DNA of 64,000 nt from the NCBI GenBank assembly GCA_023212695.1, contig JALCCG010000094.1, forward strand, positions 1 to 64,000, read 5' to 3'. The position numbers and the translations under genes are program-made. Below the pieces are notes generated by a model. It did not search any database and was not told the DNA's origin. It saw only the letters and a program-made list of their open reading frames with translations. How positions within the stretch are numbered: position 1 is the first letter of the stretch; every line of letters begins with the position of its first letter. Positions 8,203 through 17,843 of this stretch are shown piece by piece. The DNA is from Sporisorium sorghi. Taxonomy: Eukaryota > Basidiomycota > Ustilaginomycetes > Ustilaginales > Ustilaginaceae.

Positions 8203-9519
8203 ATGGCCTATTTTAACAACATCAGCAAAGTGGAATACGAAGGCAGCCAATCGACCAACCCTTATGCTTTTAAATTTTATAATCCGACAGAAGTTGTAGC
8301 CGGCAAAACGATGGAAGAGCATCTCCGTTTCGCGATGGCTTACTGGCATACATTGACTGCGGGCGGCTCTGACCCGTTTGGGGCCGACACAGCGGTTCGC
8401 CCTTGGGGCAGCTACTCCGGTATGGACCTTGCAAAAGCCCGCGTAGAAGCAGGCTTTGAGTTCATGGAGAAATTGAACCTTCCGTATTTCTGCTTCCACG
8501 ATGTGGACATTGCTCCGGAAGGCAGCAATCTGCGTGAGTTTTACAGCAACATTGATACGATTGTAGATTCGATTGAAGATCATATGAAATCCACCGGCAA
8601 AAAACTGCTGTGGAACACAGCGAACATGTTCACGAATCCGCGCTTTATGCATGGCGCAGGCACGACCTGCAACGCTGATGTGTACGCACATGCAGCAGCA
8701 CAAGTGAAGAAAGGCCTTGAGGTTGGTAAACGCCTTGGCGCCGAGAACTATGTGTTCTGGGGAGGCCGTGAAGGTTACGAGACCCTGCTGAACACGGATA
8801 TGGGTCTTGAGCTGGATAACCTGGCGCGCCTGTTCCATATGGCGGTGGATTATGCGAAGGAAATCGGCTTTGACGCCCAATTCCTGATCGAGCCTAAACC
8901 GAAGGAGCCGACGAAGCATCAATATGACTTCGATGCGGCAACCACAATTGCATTCCTGCAGAAATACGGTCTCGACAAGCACTTTAAATTGAACCTCGAA
9001 GCAAACCATGCAACGCTGGCTGGTCATACCTTTGAGCATGAGCTTCGTGTAGCGCGCATCAATGGCATGCTCGGTTCTCTTGATGCGAACCAGGGCGATA
9101 TGCTGATTGGATGGGATACCGACGAATTCCCGGTTAATATCTATGATGCTACCTTGACGCTCTATGAAGTGTTGATGAATGGCGGTCTCGGCCGCGGCGG
9201 CGTGAACTTTGACGCCAAGGTTCGTCGTCCATCCTTCGAGCCGGAAGATCTGTTCCATGCTCACATTGCAGGCATGGATACCTATGCCAAAGGCTTGAAG
9301 GTGGCAGCGAAGCTGATTGAAGACCGTGTGTTCGAAGACTTCATTGCGAACCGCTACAGCAGCTTCAACGAAGGCATCGGTGCGAGTGTTGTATCCGGCA
9401 AAGCCACGTTGGCTTCCCTTGCAGAATATGCGTTGAACAATGAGTCCCCTCGTCAGAATGAATCCGGTCGTCAAGAAATGCTGAAAGGGATTCTGAATCA
9501 GTACATTCTTGCAAACTAA
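8203..9519 (+). CDS. xylA: xylose isomerase
   Basis: This 438-residue TIM-barrel enzyme converts D-xylose to D-xylulose in the cytosol, using two divalent metal ions. Recognisable segments are [12 protein letters not shown] (catalytic His), [23 protein letters not shown] and [16 protein letters not shown], which carry the metal ligands. The length is typical. ATAGGAGGA lies 8 nt before the ATG. It is the first gene of xylAB, controlled by XylR and CcpA sites upstream. No xylose transporter gene is present in the window. Confidence 0.98.
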   Translation: MAYFNNISKVEYEGSQSTNPYAFKFYNPTEVVAGKTMEEHLRFAMAYWHTLTAGGSDPFGADTAVRPWGSYSGMDLAKARVEAGFEFMEKLNLPYFCFHDVDIAPEGSNLREFYSNIDTIVDSIEDHMKSTGKKLLWNTANMFTNPRFMHGAGTTCNADVYAHAAAQVKKGLEVGKRLGAENYVFWGGREGYETLLNTDMGLELDNLARLFHMAVDYAKEIGFDAQFLIEPKPKEPTKHQYDFDAATTIAFLQKYGLDKHFKLNLEANHATLAGHTFEHELRVARINGMLGSLDANQGDMLIGWDTDEFPVNIYDATLTLYEVLMNGGLGRGGVNFDAKVRRPSFEPEDLFHAHIAGMDTYAKGLKVAAKLIEDRVFEDFIANRYSSFNEGIGASVVSGKATLASLAEYALNNESPRQNESGRQEMLKGILNQYILAN

Positions 9520-9560
9520 TGCATGCTGGCTTCAAGTTGGTTCTATGACATTCAAACCTT

Positions 9561-9587
9561 CACCGGCTCCCTTCAGGGAAGCCGGTG
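9561..9587 (+). other. intra-operon hairpin between xylA and xylB
   Basis: CACCGGCTCCCT pairs with AGGG-A-AGCCGGTG (one bulged A). No T-run follows directly, so partial termination or mRNA processing/stabilisation is more likely than full termination. Confidence 0.55.
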
Positions 9588-9657
9588 TACTTATTTCATA
9601 CAAGGAAACCAATACACCTTTCATATTCGGTTCATGATGAAACGAAGGAGGATCTAG

Positions 9658-11154
9658 ATGAGTTACGTTATCGGAGTTGATTTGGGAACCAGTGCGGTGA
9701 AGACCGTGCTGGTGGACCGCAGTGGCACGGTAGTCGCCGAGCATTCGGAGGCGTATCCGCTGAGCCAGCCGAAGCCGGGCTACAGCGAACAGCGGCCGGA
9801 GGACTGGGTAGACAAAACGGTATTGTCGTTACGTCTGTTGATGGAGGGGAACGACATCTCTCCAGCCGAGGTTGAGGGATTGAGTTTCTCCGGGCAAATG
9901 CACGGTTTGGTATTGGTCGATGGAGAGGGCGTCGTGCTGCGTCCGGCCATTCTGTGGAACGACACCCGTACAACGGCGCAATGCCGCCGTATTGAGGATA
10001 CCTTGCAGGAGAAGCTGCTCGGCATCGCGCGCAACCGCGCGCTGGAAGGCTTTACCCTGCCGAAAATTCTGTGGGTGCAGGAGTTTGAACCGGAACTGCT
10101 TGATCAGGCAGCCCTGTTCCTGCTGCCGAAGGACTATGTACGATACCGCTTGACCGGACAGTATGCGATGGACTATTCCGATGCTGCCGGGACGCTGCTG
10201 CTGGATGTGGCGGGAAAATCATGGAGTGCGGATATACTGGATGCCTTCCATCTGCCCCACAGCTTCTGCCCGCCGCTGGTCGAATCCTTCGACGAGTGCG
10301 GAACCCTGCTGCCGGAGATCGCCAGGCAATCCGGTCTGCGGCCGGAGACGAAGGTATTTGCCGGCGGCGCGGACAACGCCTGCGGCGCGATCGGTGCCGG
10401 TATTCTGGAAGAAGGGCAGACGATGTGCAGCATTGGCACATCGGGCGTGGTGCTGTCCTACGAGGAGCGGCGCGAGGTGGATTTTGAAGGGAAGGTCCAC
10501 TTCTTTAATCACAGCGAGAGGGACGCCTACTATATTATGGGCGTAACCTTGGCGGCTGGATACAGCTTGACCTGGTTCAAGGATACCTTTGCACCGGACG
10601 TTTCCTTTGATGAGCTGTTAAGCGATATCGGGAGTATCCCGGCTGGCAGCAATGGTCTGCTTTTCACGCCATACATTGTCGGTGAGCGCACACCGCATCC
10701 GGACGCTGCCATTCGCGGCAGCTTCATAGGAATGGACGCAGGACATGAGCTGCCTCACTTCGCACGATCGGTACTGGAAGGAATCACGTTCTCCCTGCGT
10801 GAATCCATCGATATTTTACGTGCATCGGGCAAGCAAATTGACCGTGTCATTTCCATCGGTGGCGGTGCCAAGAACGAAACCTGGCTGCAGATGCAGGCGG
10901 ATGTGTTCAACGCCGAAATCGTGAAGCTGGAAAGCGAGCAGGGCCCTGCCATGGGCGCAGCGATGCTTGCAGCTTATGGCTGCGGCTGGTTTCCAAGCCT
11001 TCAGGATTGCGCAAGGGAGTTCTTGCGGCCAGCTCGCGCTTATTCTCCCGATCCTGAAGCGGTTCAAGTATATGACAAGCTGTTCGGACTCTATCAGAGC
11101 GTATACGGAGCAACGCGCGAGCTCGGCGCAGCGCTGTCCGCATTCCGTGGATAA
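9658..11154 (+). CDS. xylB: xylulokinase
   Basis: This 498-residue FGGY-family kinase phosphorylates D-xylulose to xylulose 5-phosphate, feeding the pentose phosphate pathway. The ATP-binding phosphate loop GVDLGTSAVKTVLVD opens the protein. FSGQMHGLVL (about residues 76-85) is the sugar-binding signature, and SIGGGAKNETWLQMQADV the second FGGY signature. An AGGAGGAT site precedes the ATG. It lies 138 nt after xylA, separated by a hairpin, and is followed by a strong terminator. Confidence 0.97.
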   Translation: MSYVIGVDLGTSAVKTVLVDRSGTVVAEHSEAYPLSQPKPGYSEQRPEDWVDKTVLSLRLLMEGNDISPAEVEGLSFSGQMHGLVLVDGEGVVLRPAILWNDTRTTAQCRRIEDTLQEKLLGIARNRALEGFTLPKILWVQEFEPELLDQAALFLLPKDYVRYRLTGQYAMDYSDAAGTLLLDVAGKSWSADILDAFHLPHSFCPPLVESFDECGTLLPEIARQSGLRPETKVFAGGADNACGAIGAGILEEGQTMCSIGTSGVVLSYEERREVDFEGKVHFFNHSERDAYYIMGVTLAAGYSLTWFKDTFAPDVSFDELLSDIGSIPAGSNGLLFTPYIVGERTPHPDAAIRGSFIGMDAGHELPHFARSVLEGITFSLRESIDILRASGKQIDRVISIGGGAKNETWLQMQADVFNAEIVKLESEQGPAMGAAMLAAYGCGWFPSLQDCAREFLRPARAYSPDPEAVQVYDKLFGLYQSVYGATRELGAALSAFRG

Positions 11155-11174
11155 TTCATGTAGGATACAGAATC

Positions 11175-11210
11175 GCAGGTCAGGGATGATATTCCTGGCC
11201 TGCTTTTTTT
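11175..11210 (+). terminator. xylAB terminator
   Basis: GCAGGTCAGGGA pairs with TCCTGGCCTGC (one mismatch), followed by T7. Confidence 0.85.
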
Positions 11211-11429
11211 GCGTGAGCGCTTATGACGGCATATACTTGAATCAGGCTGAAGGCTCGCCCGGAGACATTGTGAGGCAGAGGCTTGGATAAGGCTCCTGGA
11301 GGCGCGGCTGTTATTATCTTTTTTTGCAGATGGCAGGTTCTTGAGGCTCTGTAACATGTGATCATTATGTAGCATTTGGGATTATATCGATTTAGGATAA
11401 AGCGGGACGTGTAAAAAGAAGGGGAGGGC

Positions 11430-12065
11430 ATGGGATTGAAACTGACAGCTGAACTCAAGCGCGAGAAAATCGTTGCCATTGTGCGCGGCATTACCCGAGA
11501 ACAGGCAGGCTTCGTAGGAGAGGGATTGTCCCAGGGGGGAATCCGGTTTATGGAAGTGACCATGAATACCGAAGGTGCTCTGCATATTATGGAGGACTGG
11601 CGTACCCGGTATGATGGTGCTGTATATGTAGGGGCGGGGACCGTCCTTGACGTGGAGATGGCGAAGGAAGCAGTCTGTGCAGGAGCACAGTTTCTGATCT
11701 CCCCGAATACGGATCTATCCGTCATTGAGTATGCCTTAGAGCATGGAATAGATGTGTGGCCCGGAGCGATGACGCCGACGGAGATTGTGGCGGCCTACGC
11801 AGCCGGGGCTGAGATCGTGAAGCTGTTTCCTACGGCCAGCCTGGGCCTGGAATTCATTCGGGAGCTTCAGGGACCGCTCCATCATATTCCGCTGCTGGCG
11901 ACGGGAGGCGTGACGCTGGATAACCTTGCGGACTATTTTGCAGCTGGCGCGGCAGCGGTCGGCCTGGGCAGTTCGCTGCTTCCCAAGGATGCACTGGTTG
12001 CCGGCAATAGGGATGAAATCACGAGTCGCGCCGCTGCTTTTGTGAATGCAGCCAAGGGGCTGTAG
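11430..12065 (+). CDS. eda: KDPG/KHG aldolase
   Basis: The 211-residue TIM-barrel class I aldolase splits 2-keto-3-deoxy-6-phosphogluconate into pyruvate and glyceraldehyde 3-phosphate. VAIVRGI (Arg), FMEVTMNT (Glu) and the Schiff-base lysine in EIVKLFPTA are in the family order, and a glycine-rich phosphate site ends in LLATGGV. The start follows AAGGGGAGG. It stands apart from xylAB because of the terminator, and no kdgK or uxu gene adjoins it. Its sugar-acid partner genes must lie elsewhere. Confidence 0.9.
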   Translation: MGLKLTAELKREKIVAIVRGITREQAGFVGEGLSQGGIRFMEVTMNTEGALHIMEDWRTRYDGAVYVGAGTVLDVEMAKEAVCAGAQFLISPNTDLSVIEYALEHGIDVWPGAMTPTEIVAAYAAGAEIVKLFPTASLGLEFIRELQGPLHHIPLLATGGVTLDNLADYFAAGAAAVGLGSSLLPKDALVAGNRDEITSRAAAFVNAAKGL

Positions 12066-12153
12066 CATGTATAGTTTGAGAGGTATGAACCATCGCCAAG
12101 AGGGTCGATTCAATAGTTACACTTTGTTCATCCTTTACAATGCAGGTTATCTT

Positions 12154-12182
12154 TTGGAAACTTACTACATAAGGAATATATA
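12154..12182 (+). promoter_or_regulatory. probable promoter of the SLH-domain gene
   Basis: TTGGAA and TATATA are separated by 17 nt, about 130 nt upstream of the GTG start. Confidence 0.45.
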
Positions 12183-12311
12183 GACAAGTTATGGTATTAT
12201 TTAGGGTAGCTTGGTTATGTCATTGCTGCCGTGTACAGGCACTTGTTAAGGATATCATCATGTGTAAGTAAGGCATGGTTAGGTTCAAGTTAATGGAAGG
12301 GAGCGAATCGA

Positions 12312-14663
12312 GTGAATTCATCGGTTAAAAAGAAGGTAAGGGTAAAAAAGACCGTGTGTGCGGTCACGGCTACAGCCATGCTCTGTTTGGCGCAGCCGGT
12401 ATGGGGGGATAATTCCGTTCCGGGGAGCGGCGTCGCTGTATCCGATACGGTAACGACTACCGTCAACAACGGCGGGAGTGCGGCTTCGGAGAGTGTAACG
12501 GATAACGAAATACCGAAAGGGGCCAAGATTTCGTCCAAGCAGGCGGAAGAGATCGTTAAGAAGGCTTTTCCTGAACTGAAGAACGTCAAGGTAACCAACG
12601 TGCAGTTCCTGGAGGACGACGGCATGAGATCCAACGCGCTCGCATGGGACATACAACTGGTGTTAAACAAAGGGAACTCAAGCTCCGGCTTTAGTGCCCA
12701 GGTCAATGCGGTAACGGGTGAACTTATTAATATTTATCTTCCTAATCGTATACTGAATAATGAGAGTGACAAACCGGTGATAACAAGAGAACAGGCGAAG
12801 GCGAAGGCGCTTCAATGGATAGCCAGTCACGCCTCGGACGTGAAGACCAGCGACTTTAAGGAGAATGAGGCTTATCTTGGAATGCAAGCTGCCTTGTTTA
12901 GTCCGCCCCGGTTTGAATTCTATTTTCAGACGGCACACAACGGGATTGAATCGGATGTGAACAGCATTTCGATCACGCTGGATGGACAGGGCAATATCAT
13001 GAGCTACTCCCGCAATCAGATCAAAGAAGAGTTTCCATCATCAACACCGAAGTTGGATGAAGCCTCGATTCGCAAATTGTTTGAGGAACAATTCCAAGTC
13101 TCCTTGGCTTATGTGCCTGAGAACTTATATAACAACTCCAAGGGCAATTATTTTTTAGGTTACATACCTAACGATCAATCCAGTTATTCACTGGATGCCA
13201 ATACAGGGAAGTTCATTGGATTCACAGGGGAAGAGAGTGAGCTTATTTCTATAGAGAACCGTACGATCCCGGCATCCGGGGAGGCCTTCAAGCCTGTCAC
13301 GGCATCTCTATCCGGCGGTGAAGCCGCTGCACAATGGGTGGAGTCCCAGATCAAGCTCCCGTCTGGCCTGAAAACAGAGTCCAAGACTCTGGGAACCCGA
13401 TGGAGCAACAAAGAGACGAAGACGTGGAATATCAGATGGACTGACAGCAGCGTCTCATCCATGGGGAGAGGGGAGATGGTGTCTGCGGAATTGGATGCCA
13501 AGACCGGTCAGATCTACTCGTACAGCAGATATCGTTATGACAGCAGCGGAACCCCTGAGGTGAAGAGCCCGATTTCGCAGCAGGCAGCGCAGAAGCTCGC
13601 CTTCGATACCGTAACGAAACTGGTGCCTAACGCCAGCCAGGAATGGAAACTGACGTCGGTTGATAAACTGGGCAAGAACAATACCGGCCTGAGTTATCAA
13701 TTTTCATTCCAGCGCTATGTCGGCGATATCCGCGTGATGGGGGATTCCGTGAATTTGGCTATCGATGGCAACGGCCAGATTCAGAACTTCAACGTGAATT
13801 CGGACGCCGTCCTATCCAAGCTGCCAACGGACGTGAAACCTGCAATCAGCGCAGAGCAGGCGAGATCCCAATACTTAAAAGAGATTGATCTGAAGTTGAA
13901 ATATGGTTATTACGGCGGTTATTCGATGGGTAATGAGATCACGAAGCCGTTCATTAGACTGATCTATTATGCAACACACAAAAGGGCAGCCTACGGCGGC
14001 ATTACGGTGCCGCTTGACGCCAAGAGCGGGGAATGGCGTGATATTACGCCGGAAATCAGCCGCAAGGATATTCCGGCAGTCACGGATGTAGCCGGTCATT
14101 CGGCAGAAGCAGCCCTTAAGGAGCTGGTCAAATACCGGGTATTGGTTCCGGACAAGGACGGAAAGGTATATCCGGAGCGCCAGATTACCCTTGGCGAATG
14201 GTATCAGCTGGTAGCGGCGGCAGTTAGCCCTTCATACGAACAGCTGTATGGAAGATCCACGATGGACCCTTATGCAGGTCTGCAGCCGGATCATCCATAT
14301 TATCAGGCCATTCAGGTATTGCTCGGACAGAACTGGATTCCGTACGATCCGGAAAGTCCGCTGCAGCTCGACCGCAAGCTCACAAGAGATGAGCTGGCCA
14401 GCTCGCTGACCCGCATTTTGAATTATGAGAAGTTATCCAAAGCCTTTATTCTGCCGACCGACGTACAGGGGATCTCGGATGCTGACGCCGTGTCTAACAA
14501 AGGAGCAGCGCTGATTGCCTTGAAGCTTGGACTTCTACCGGCGGTGGATGGAAAGTTTCTGCCGGAGCGAGAGGTAACGCGTGCGGAAGCTGCAGAGGTT
14601 CTGGTTCGCATGTCGAAACTGGCTGGACGAAGCGATTCTTTCCTGTCCACATTTTATTGGTAA
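12312..14663 (+). CDS. exported YcdB/YcdC-PepSY-like protein with three SLH domains
   Basis: The 783-residue product starts with a basic, hydrophobic signal peptide (about residues 1-32, cleavage near VWG). The middle (about 45-580) shows repeated segments of the YcdB/YcdC and PepSY kind, such as ISSKQAEEIVKKAFPE, VNAVTGELIN and LDANTGKFIGF. The C-terminus carries three S-layer-homology segments (about 590-645, 655-710, 718-775), which attach proteins to pyruvylated cell-wall polymer. It is therefore likely a cell-surface protein. The start is GTG after AAGGGAG. PepSY-type domains often modulate proteases, but the target here is unknown. Confidence 0.8.
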   Translation: MNSSVKKKVRVKKTVCAVTATAMLCLAQPVWGDNSVPGSGVAVSDTVTTTVNNGGSAASESVTDNEIPKGAKISSKQAEEIVKKAFPELKNVKVTNVQFLEDDGMRSNALAWDIQLVLNKGNSSSGFSAQVNAVTGELINIYLPNRILNNESDKPVITREQAKAKALQWIASHASDVKTSDFKENEAYLGMQAALFSPPRFEFYFQTAHNGIESDVNSISITLDGQGNIMSYSRNQIKEEFPSSTPKLDEASIRKLFEEQFQVSLAYVPENLYNNSKGNYFLGYIPNDQSSYSLDANTGKFIGFTGEESELISIENRTIPASGEAFKPVTASLSGGEAAAQWVESQIKLPSGLKTESKTLGTRWSNKETKTWNIRWTDSSVSSMGRGEMVSAELDAKTGQIYSYSRYRYDSSGTPEVKSPISQQAAQKLAFDTVTKLVPNASQEWKLTSVDKLGKNNTGLSYQFSFQRYVGDIRVMGDSVNLAIDGNGQIQNFNVNSDAVLSKLPTDVKPAISAEQARSQYLKEIDLKLKYGYYGGYSMGNEITKPFIRLIYYATHKRAAYGGITVPLDAKSGEWRDITPEISRKDIPAVTDVAGHSAEAALKELVKYRVLVPDKDGKVYPERQITLGEWYQLVAAAVSPSYEQLYGRSTMDPYAGLQPDHPYYQAIQVLLGQNWIPYDPESPLQLDRKLTRDELASSLTRILNYEKLSKAFILPTDVQGISDADAVSNKGAALIALKLGLLPAVDGKFLPEREVTRAEAAEVLVRMSKLAGRSDSFLSTFYW

Positions 14664-14770
14664 TATCTGATATTCGTGCCCGGTCGACAAAACTAGAACC
14701 CTTAAGCCCTGATGTTATGTGTTACAATGGTGGTGCATACGGATGAGGAAGATGAAGGGCGGGTGTACCG

Positions 14771-15913
14771 ATGAAACGAAGCCGAGGAACGATAGTTAAA
14801 TTACTGTTCATAGGGACTTTGGCGGTAACCGTTGCAGCAGTACCAGAGCCGGCTAACCTCAGTGATGTCTATGCTACTTCCAACAAAGCGGTCGTGAAGT
14901 CGGTCAGTGCCATTCAGCAGAAGCTGTTAACCGCGATGAGCGACAGGCAGTCAACGGTTCGTTTTGTTTATCAGGGAGAGACCAAATCACTGAAATCACA
15001 GCTTAAAGATGCACTCGATCAGGCGATGGCCAGTGATCCGTATATTCACTACACCATCGCAAGCTATAGCTACGACTATCGTGGAACATCCAGTTCCGCC
15101 AATGTTACGGTCCGGTTGAGTTACCGCGAGACTGCGGAACAGACGGACTATGTTAATCAGCATACCGACAGCATATTGAAGCGTATCATCAAGCCGGACA
15201 TGAACGATCATGAGAAGGTGAAGGCCATCCATGATTGGGTCGTCCGCAACTTGAAATATGATACAACGCTCACGAAATATACGGCCTATGATGGGCTCTA
15301 TACCGGCAGCACGGTATGCCAGGGCTATTCCCTGTTAACCCATAAGCTGCTGAGGGAAGCAGGAATTCAGAACAAAATTCTGGAAGGCACAGCTTATGCC
15401 TCTGACAATCCCAAGGGTCAGCTTCATGCCTGGAACCTGGTTCTGCTGGACGGCAAATGGTACCATCTGGACACAACGTGGAACGATCCGGTGCCGGATC
15501 GGGAGAATGAGGTGTCTTATACGTACTATCTCCGGACCGATGAACAGATGAGCCGCGATCATACCTGGGTGAAATCCTACCCGAAGGCGGATACGCTCTA
15601 TCGCAGCACGCTGGCCGGGCTGGCCGTAAAGGATCGTGCGAAGGCAGGGGTATACGAAGAAATCAAGCGGGATTTGGAGTATCAGCTGTATGATACCCGT
15701 TCCATTGTCAGTTCCTATAAGCAGCTGGAGCCGCTGGTTAAGGCGGCCAAGGCTAAAGGCGGCCAAAAGCTCGTATTCCGGTTTGAAGGCAGCGAGCGTG
15801 AGCTTGTGAATGTGCTCCAGCAATTGCAGTTGAAGAGCAGTCTCGGCTCCATCAAATACTATCATAATGCTTTTGAAGATACGGATGATCTGAGAGTTCA
15901 AATCATATGGTAG
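14771..15913 (+). CDS. exported transglutaminase-like domain protein
   Basis: The 380-residue product has a signal peptide (about residues 1-35) and a transglutaminase-like cysteine-protease fold. VCQGYSLLTHKLL (Cys near residue 182), LHAWNLVLLDGKWYHLD (His near 219) and DTTWNDP (Asp) supply the catalytic triad. HDWVVRNLKYD just before is also typical. Bacterial relatives are extracytoplasmic proteases or peptide cross-linkers of uncertain substrate. It lies 107 nt after the SLH protein gene on the same strand; both products are exported, so a joint envelope role is possible. A bidirectional terminator follows. Confidence 0.85.
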   Translation: MKRSRGTIVKLLFIGTLAVTVAAVPEPANLSDVYATSNKAVVKSVSAIQQKLLTAMSDRQSTVRFVYQGETKSLKSQLKDALDQAMASDPYIHYTIASYSYDYRGTSSSANVTVRLSYRETAEQTDYVNQHTDSILKRIIKPDMNDHEKVKAIHDWVVRNLKYDTTLTKYTAYDGLYTGSTVCQGYSLLTHKLLREAGIQNKILEGTAYASDNPKGQLHAWNLVLLDGKWYHLDTTWNDPVPDRENEVSYTYYLRTDEQMSRDHTWVKSYPKADTLYRSTLAGLAVKDRAKAGVYEEIKRDLEYQLYDTRSIVSSYKQLEPLVKAAKAKGGQKLVFRFEGSERELVNVLQQLQLKSSLGSIKYYHNAFEDTDDLRVQIIW

Positions 15914-15923
15914 TGCGATCACT

Positions 15924-15965
15924 AAAAAAAGGCTTCCCTCCTCATTGAAGGAGGGAAGCCTTTTT
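15924..15965. terminator. bidirectional terminator
   Basis: GGCTTCCCTCCT pairs perfectly with AGGAGGGAAGCC around a 6-nt loop, with A7 before and T5 after. It serves the convergent transglutaminase and permease genes. Confidence 0.9.
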
Positions 15966-15979
15966 GTGCATATCTGGCT

Positions 15980-17434
15980 TTAGTTATTATTGACGTTCGT
16001 GCTTAAATCGCACTCATTCAAAGGCACAACCCGGCTTTTCTTAACGAACCGGTAGCCGAACCAGATGGAGAGGAACAGCGGAACGCTCACATACGTAGCA
16101 ATGATTGTTAACCAGTCGATCTCACCGCTGAAATTACCTTGGCCAATGATGGCGACAAGGCAGAGCAGGAAAGCGAAGATGGGACCGAAGGGGAACCAAC
16201 GCGCACGGAATGGCAGATCCTTCAGGTTTTTTCCTTGGGCAACGTAGGCCTTGCGGAAGCGATAATGGCTTACCGCGATAGCCAGCCAGTTGATAAACCC
16301 GCACATGCCGGATGCATTCAGCAGCCACACATACACAACACCATCGCCGAAGAAGGAGGCCAGGAAGGCCAGCATGCCAACTGCGGAGGTTACGATCAGA
16401 GCCGCTACGGGAACGCCGCGGCTGTTCAGGCGGCTGAGCCATTTCGGAGCCATTCCCTGCTTCGCCATCGCATACAGGACACGAGTTGAGGCATACATCC
16501 CCGAGTTGCCGGCAGACAGCACGGAGCTTAGAATGACCGCGTTCATAACCGATGCGGCAAAGGCCAGACCGGCCTTCTCAAACACCAAAGTGAATGGGCT
16601 GACCCCGATATTATCCACACCGGATTGAAGCAAGCTTGGATGAGTGTAAGGGATCAGCATGCCGATGACAAAAATAGCAAAGATGTAGAAAATCAGAATG
16701 CGCCAGAACACCTGGCGAATGGCCTTGGGCACATGCTTTCGCGGATTTTCACTTTCACCGGCGGCGACCCCGATCAGCTCGGTCCCCTGGAAGGAGAAGC
16801 CTGCAGCCATGAAGACCCCGACCAGTGCAAAGAATCCGCCGTGCACGGGCCCGTCGCCCAGGCTGAAGTTGGTGAAACCAACCGCTTCACCGCCAAGTAT
16901 GCCGAAGATCATCATGACTCCGATGATAAGGAAGATAATGACGGTTGCCACTTTAATGATAGCAAACCAATATTCCGATTCGCCGTACCCTTTGGCGGAC
17001 AGAAAGTTCAGGCCGAACATGATTGCGAGGAACAACAGACTCCATACAAACGAAGGGCTGTCCGGGAACCAAAATTTAATAATCACCGTTGCGGCCGCGA
17101 GCTCGGCGGCAATGGTCACGGCCCAGTTGTACCAGAAGTTCCAGCCAACGGCAAATCCGAAGGCAGGGCTGACAAACCGGGAGGCATAGGTGCTGAATGA
17201 GCCGGAATCCGGAAGATAGGTGGCCAGCTCGCCCAGGCTGGTCATCAGGAAATAGACCATAAGGCCAACGGCAGCATAAGCGATAAGCGCTCCGCCCGGG
17301 CCGGCAGAGGAAATGGCGGTTCCGCTTGCCAGGAACAGGCCTGTTCCGATCGAGCCGCCAAGCGCGATCATGGTCATATGGCGTGCTTTAAAGCTCGGCT
17401 TCAGCGAAGCAGCAGGGGCTTTTTTGCGATTCAA
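15980..17434 (-). CDS. lysP: lysine permease, APC family
   Basis: This 484-residue protein has about 12 membrane segments. From residue 17 (KARHMTMIALGGSIGTGLFLASG) it follows the amino-acid/polyamine/organocation fold, and it looks very like LysP proteins: GPGGALIAYAAVGLMVYFLM, SFQGTELIGVAAGESE and SAGNSGMYASTRVLY are all shared. It imports L-lysine with protons. The start codon is TTG, placed 7 nt after AAGGAGTG. A lysine riboswitch in the 5' leader supports the substrate independently of the protein. Confidence 0.92.
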   Translation of the reverse strand: MNRKKAPAASLKPSFKARHMTMIALGGSIGTGLFLASGTAISSAGPGGALIAYAAVGLMVYFLMTSLGELATYLPDSGSFSTYASRFVSPAFGFAVGWNFWYNWAVTIAAELAAATVIIKFWFPDSPSFVWSLLFLAIMFGLNFLSAKGYGESEYWFAIIKVATVIIFLIIGVMMIFGILGGEAVGFTNFSLGDGPVHGGFFALVGVFMAAGFSFQGTELIGVAAGESENPRKHVPKAIRQVFWRILIFYIFAIFVIGMLIPYTHPSLLQSGVDNIGVSPFTLVFEKAGLAFAASVMNAVILSSVLSAGNSGMYASTRVLYAMAKQGMAPKWLSRLNSRGVPVAALIVTSAVGMLAFLASFFGDGVVYVWLLNASGMCGFINWLAIAVSHYRFRKAYVAQGKNLKDLPFRARWFPFGPIFAFLLCLVAIIGQGNFSGEIDWLTIIATYVSVPLFLSIWFGYRFVKKSRVVPLNECDLSTNVNNN

Positions 17435-17491
17435 GGTCGAACACTCCTTCTATACACTAAGAAATAAAATTTGAAATCTATACTCTGCCAG

Positions 17492-17525
17492 AAAAAAGAC
17501 CACAGGTCCAATACCTGCGGTCTTT
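17492..17525 (-). terminator. lysine riboswitch terminator (expression platform)
   Basis: On the minus strand AAAGACCGCAGGT pairs with ACCTGTGGTCTTT, followed by a T-run. It lies between the aptamer and the TTG start of lysP. Confidence 0.85.
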
Positions 17526-17548
17526 ATCGTATCCGCATCATTACCCTC

Positions 17549-17729
17549 CATGAAGATAGCACAACACGGGGAGTTCCCCGTGACAGTTCCGTTTCTTTCG
17601 ACAACGGTCCCAGCACAGGATACAAGAGCATACCCTGCACTTCGGCAGACATGCCTTTCACTGTGCTTCACCGGCTTCTCTTCGCCTCGGCACAACTACT
17701 GATCATGTCTGCAACCTCTACCTCATCTT
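17549..17729 (-). ncRNA. lysine riboswitch (L box) aptamer
   Basis: Read on the minus strand, GATGAGGTAGAGGTTGC, then GTCTGCCGAAGTGC, then AACTGTCACGGGGAACTCC, and finally GTGCTATCTTCATGGAGGG appear in the order and spacing of the L box. The first and last segments pair as P1 (ATGAGGTAG with CTATCTTCAT, using wobble). At about 181 nt the size is right. Lysine binding should favour the downstream terminator and switch off the permease. Confidence 0.88.
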
Positions 17730-17775
17730 GGAATGATGAGGCTATCTGTATATTCAATTCTAGCAAGAGATTCCT

Positions 17776-17805
17776 AGTATAAATCACATCATTCGCTAGA
17801 AGCAA
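17776..17805 (-). promoter_or_regulatory. lysP promoter
   Basis: On the minus strand TTGCTT is followed after 18 nt by TATACT. The start would be near 17769, giving a leader of about 335 nt that contains the riboswitch. Confidence 0.6.
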
Positions 17806-17843
17806 TGGTTAATTTTGACGGTTCGCGGTTGACTCCTGTGCGA

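Noticed and set aside
8197..9474. Long minus-strand open frame (425 codons) across xylA
   Set aside because: It is antisense to a textbook xylose isomerase; the open frame follows from codon bias.
11211..11230. cre-like sequence GTGAGCGCTTATGA upstream of eda
   Set aside because: It misses the TGNAARCG core, so catabolite repression is not claimed.
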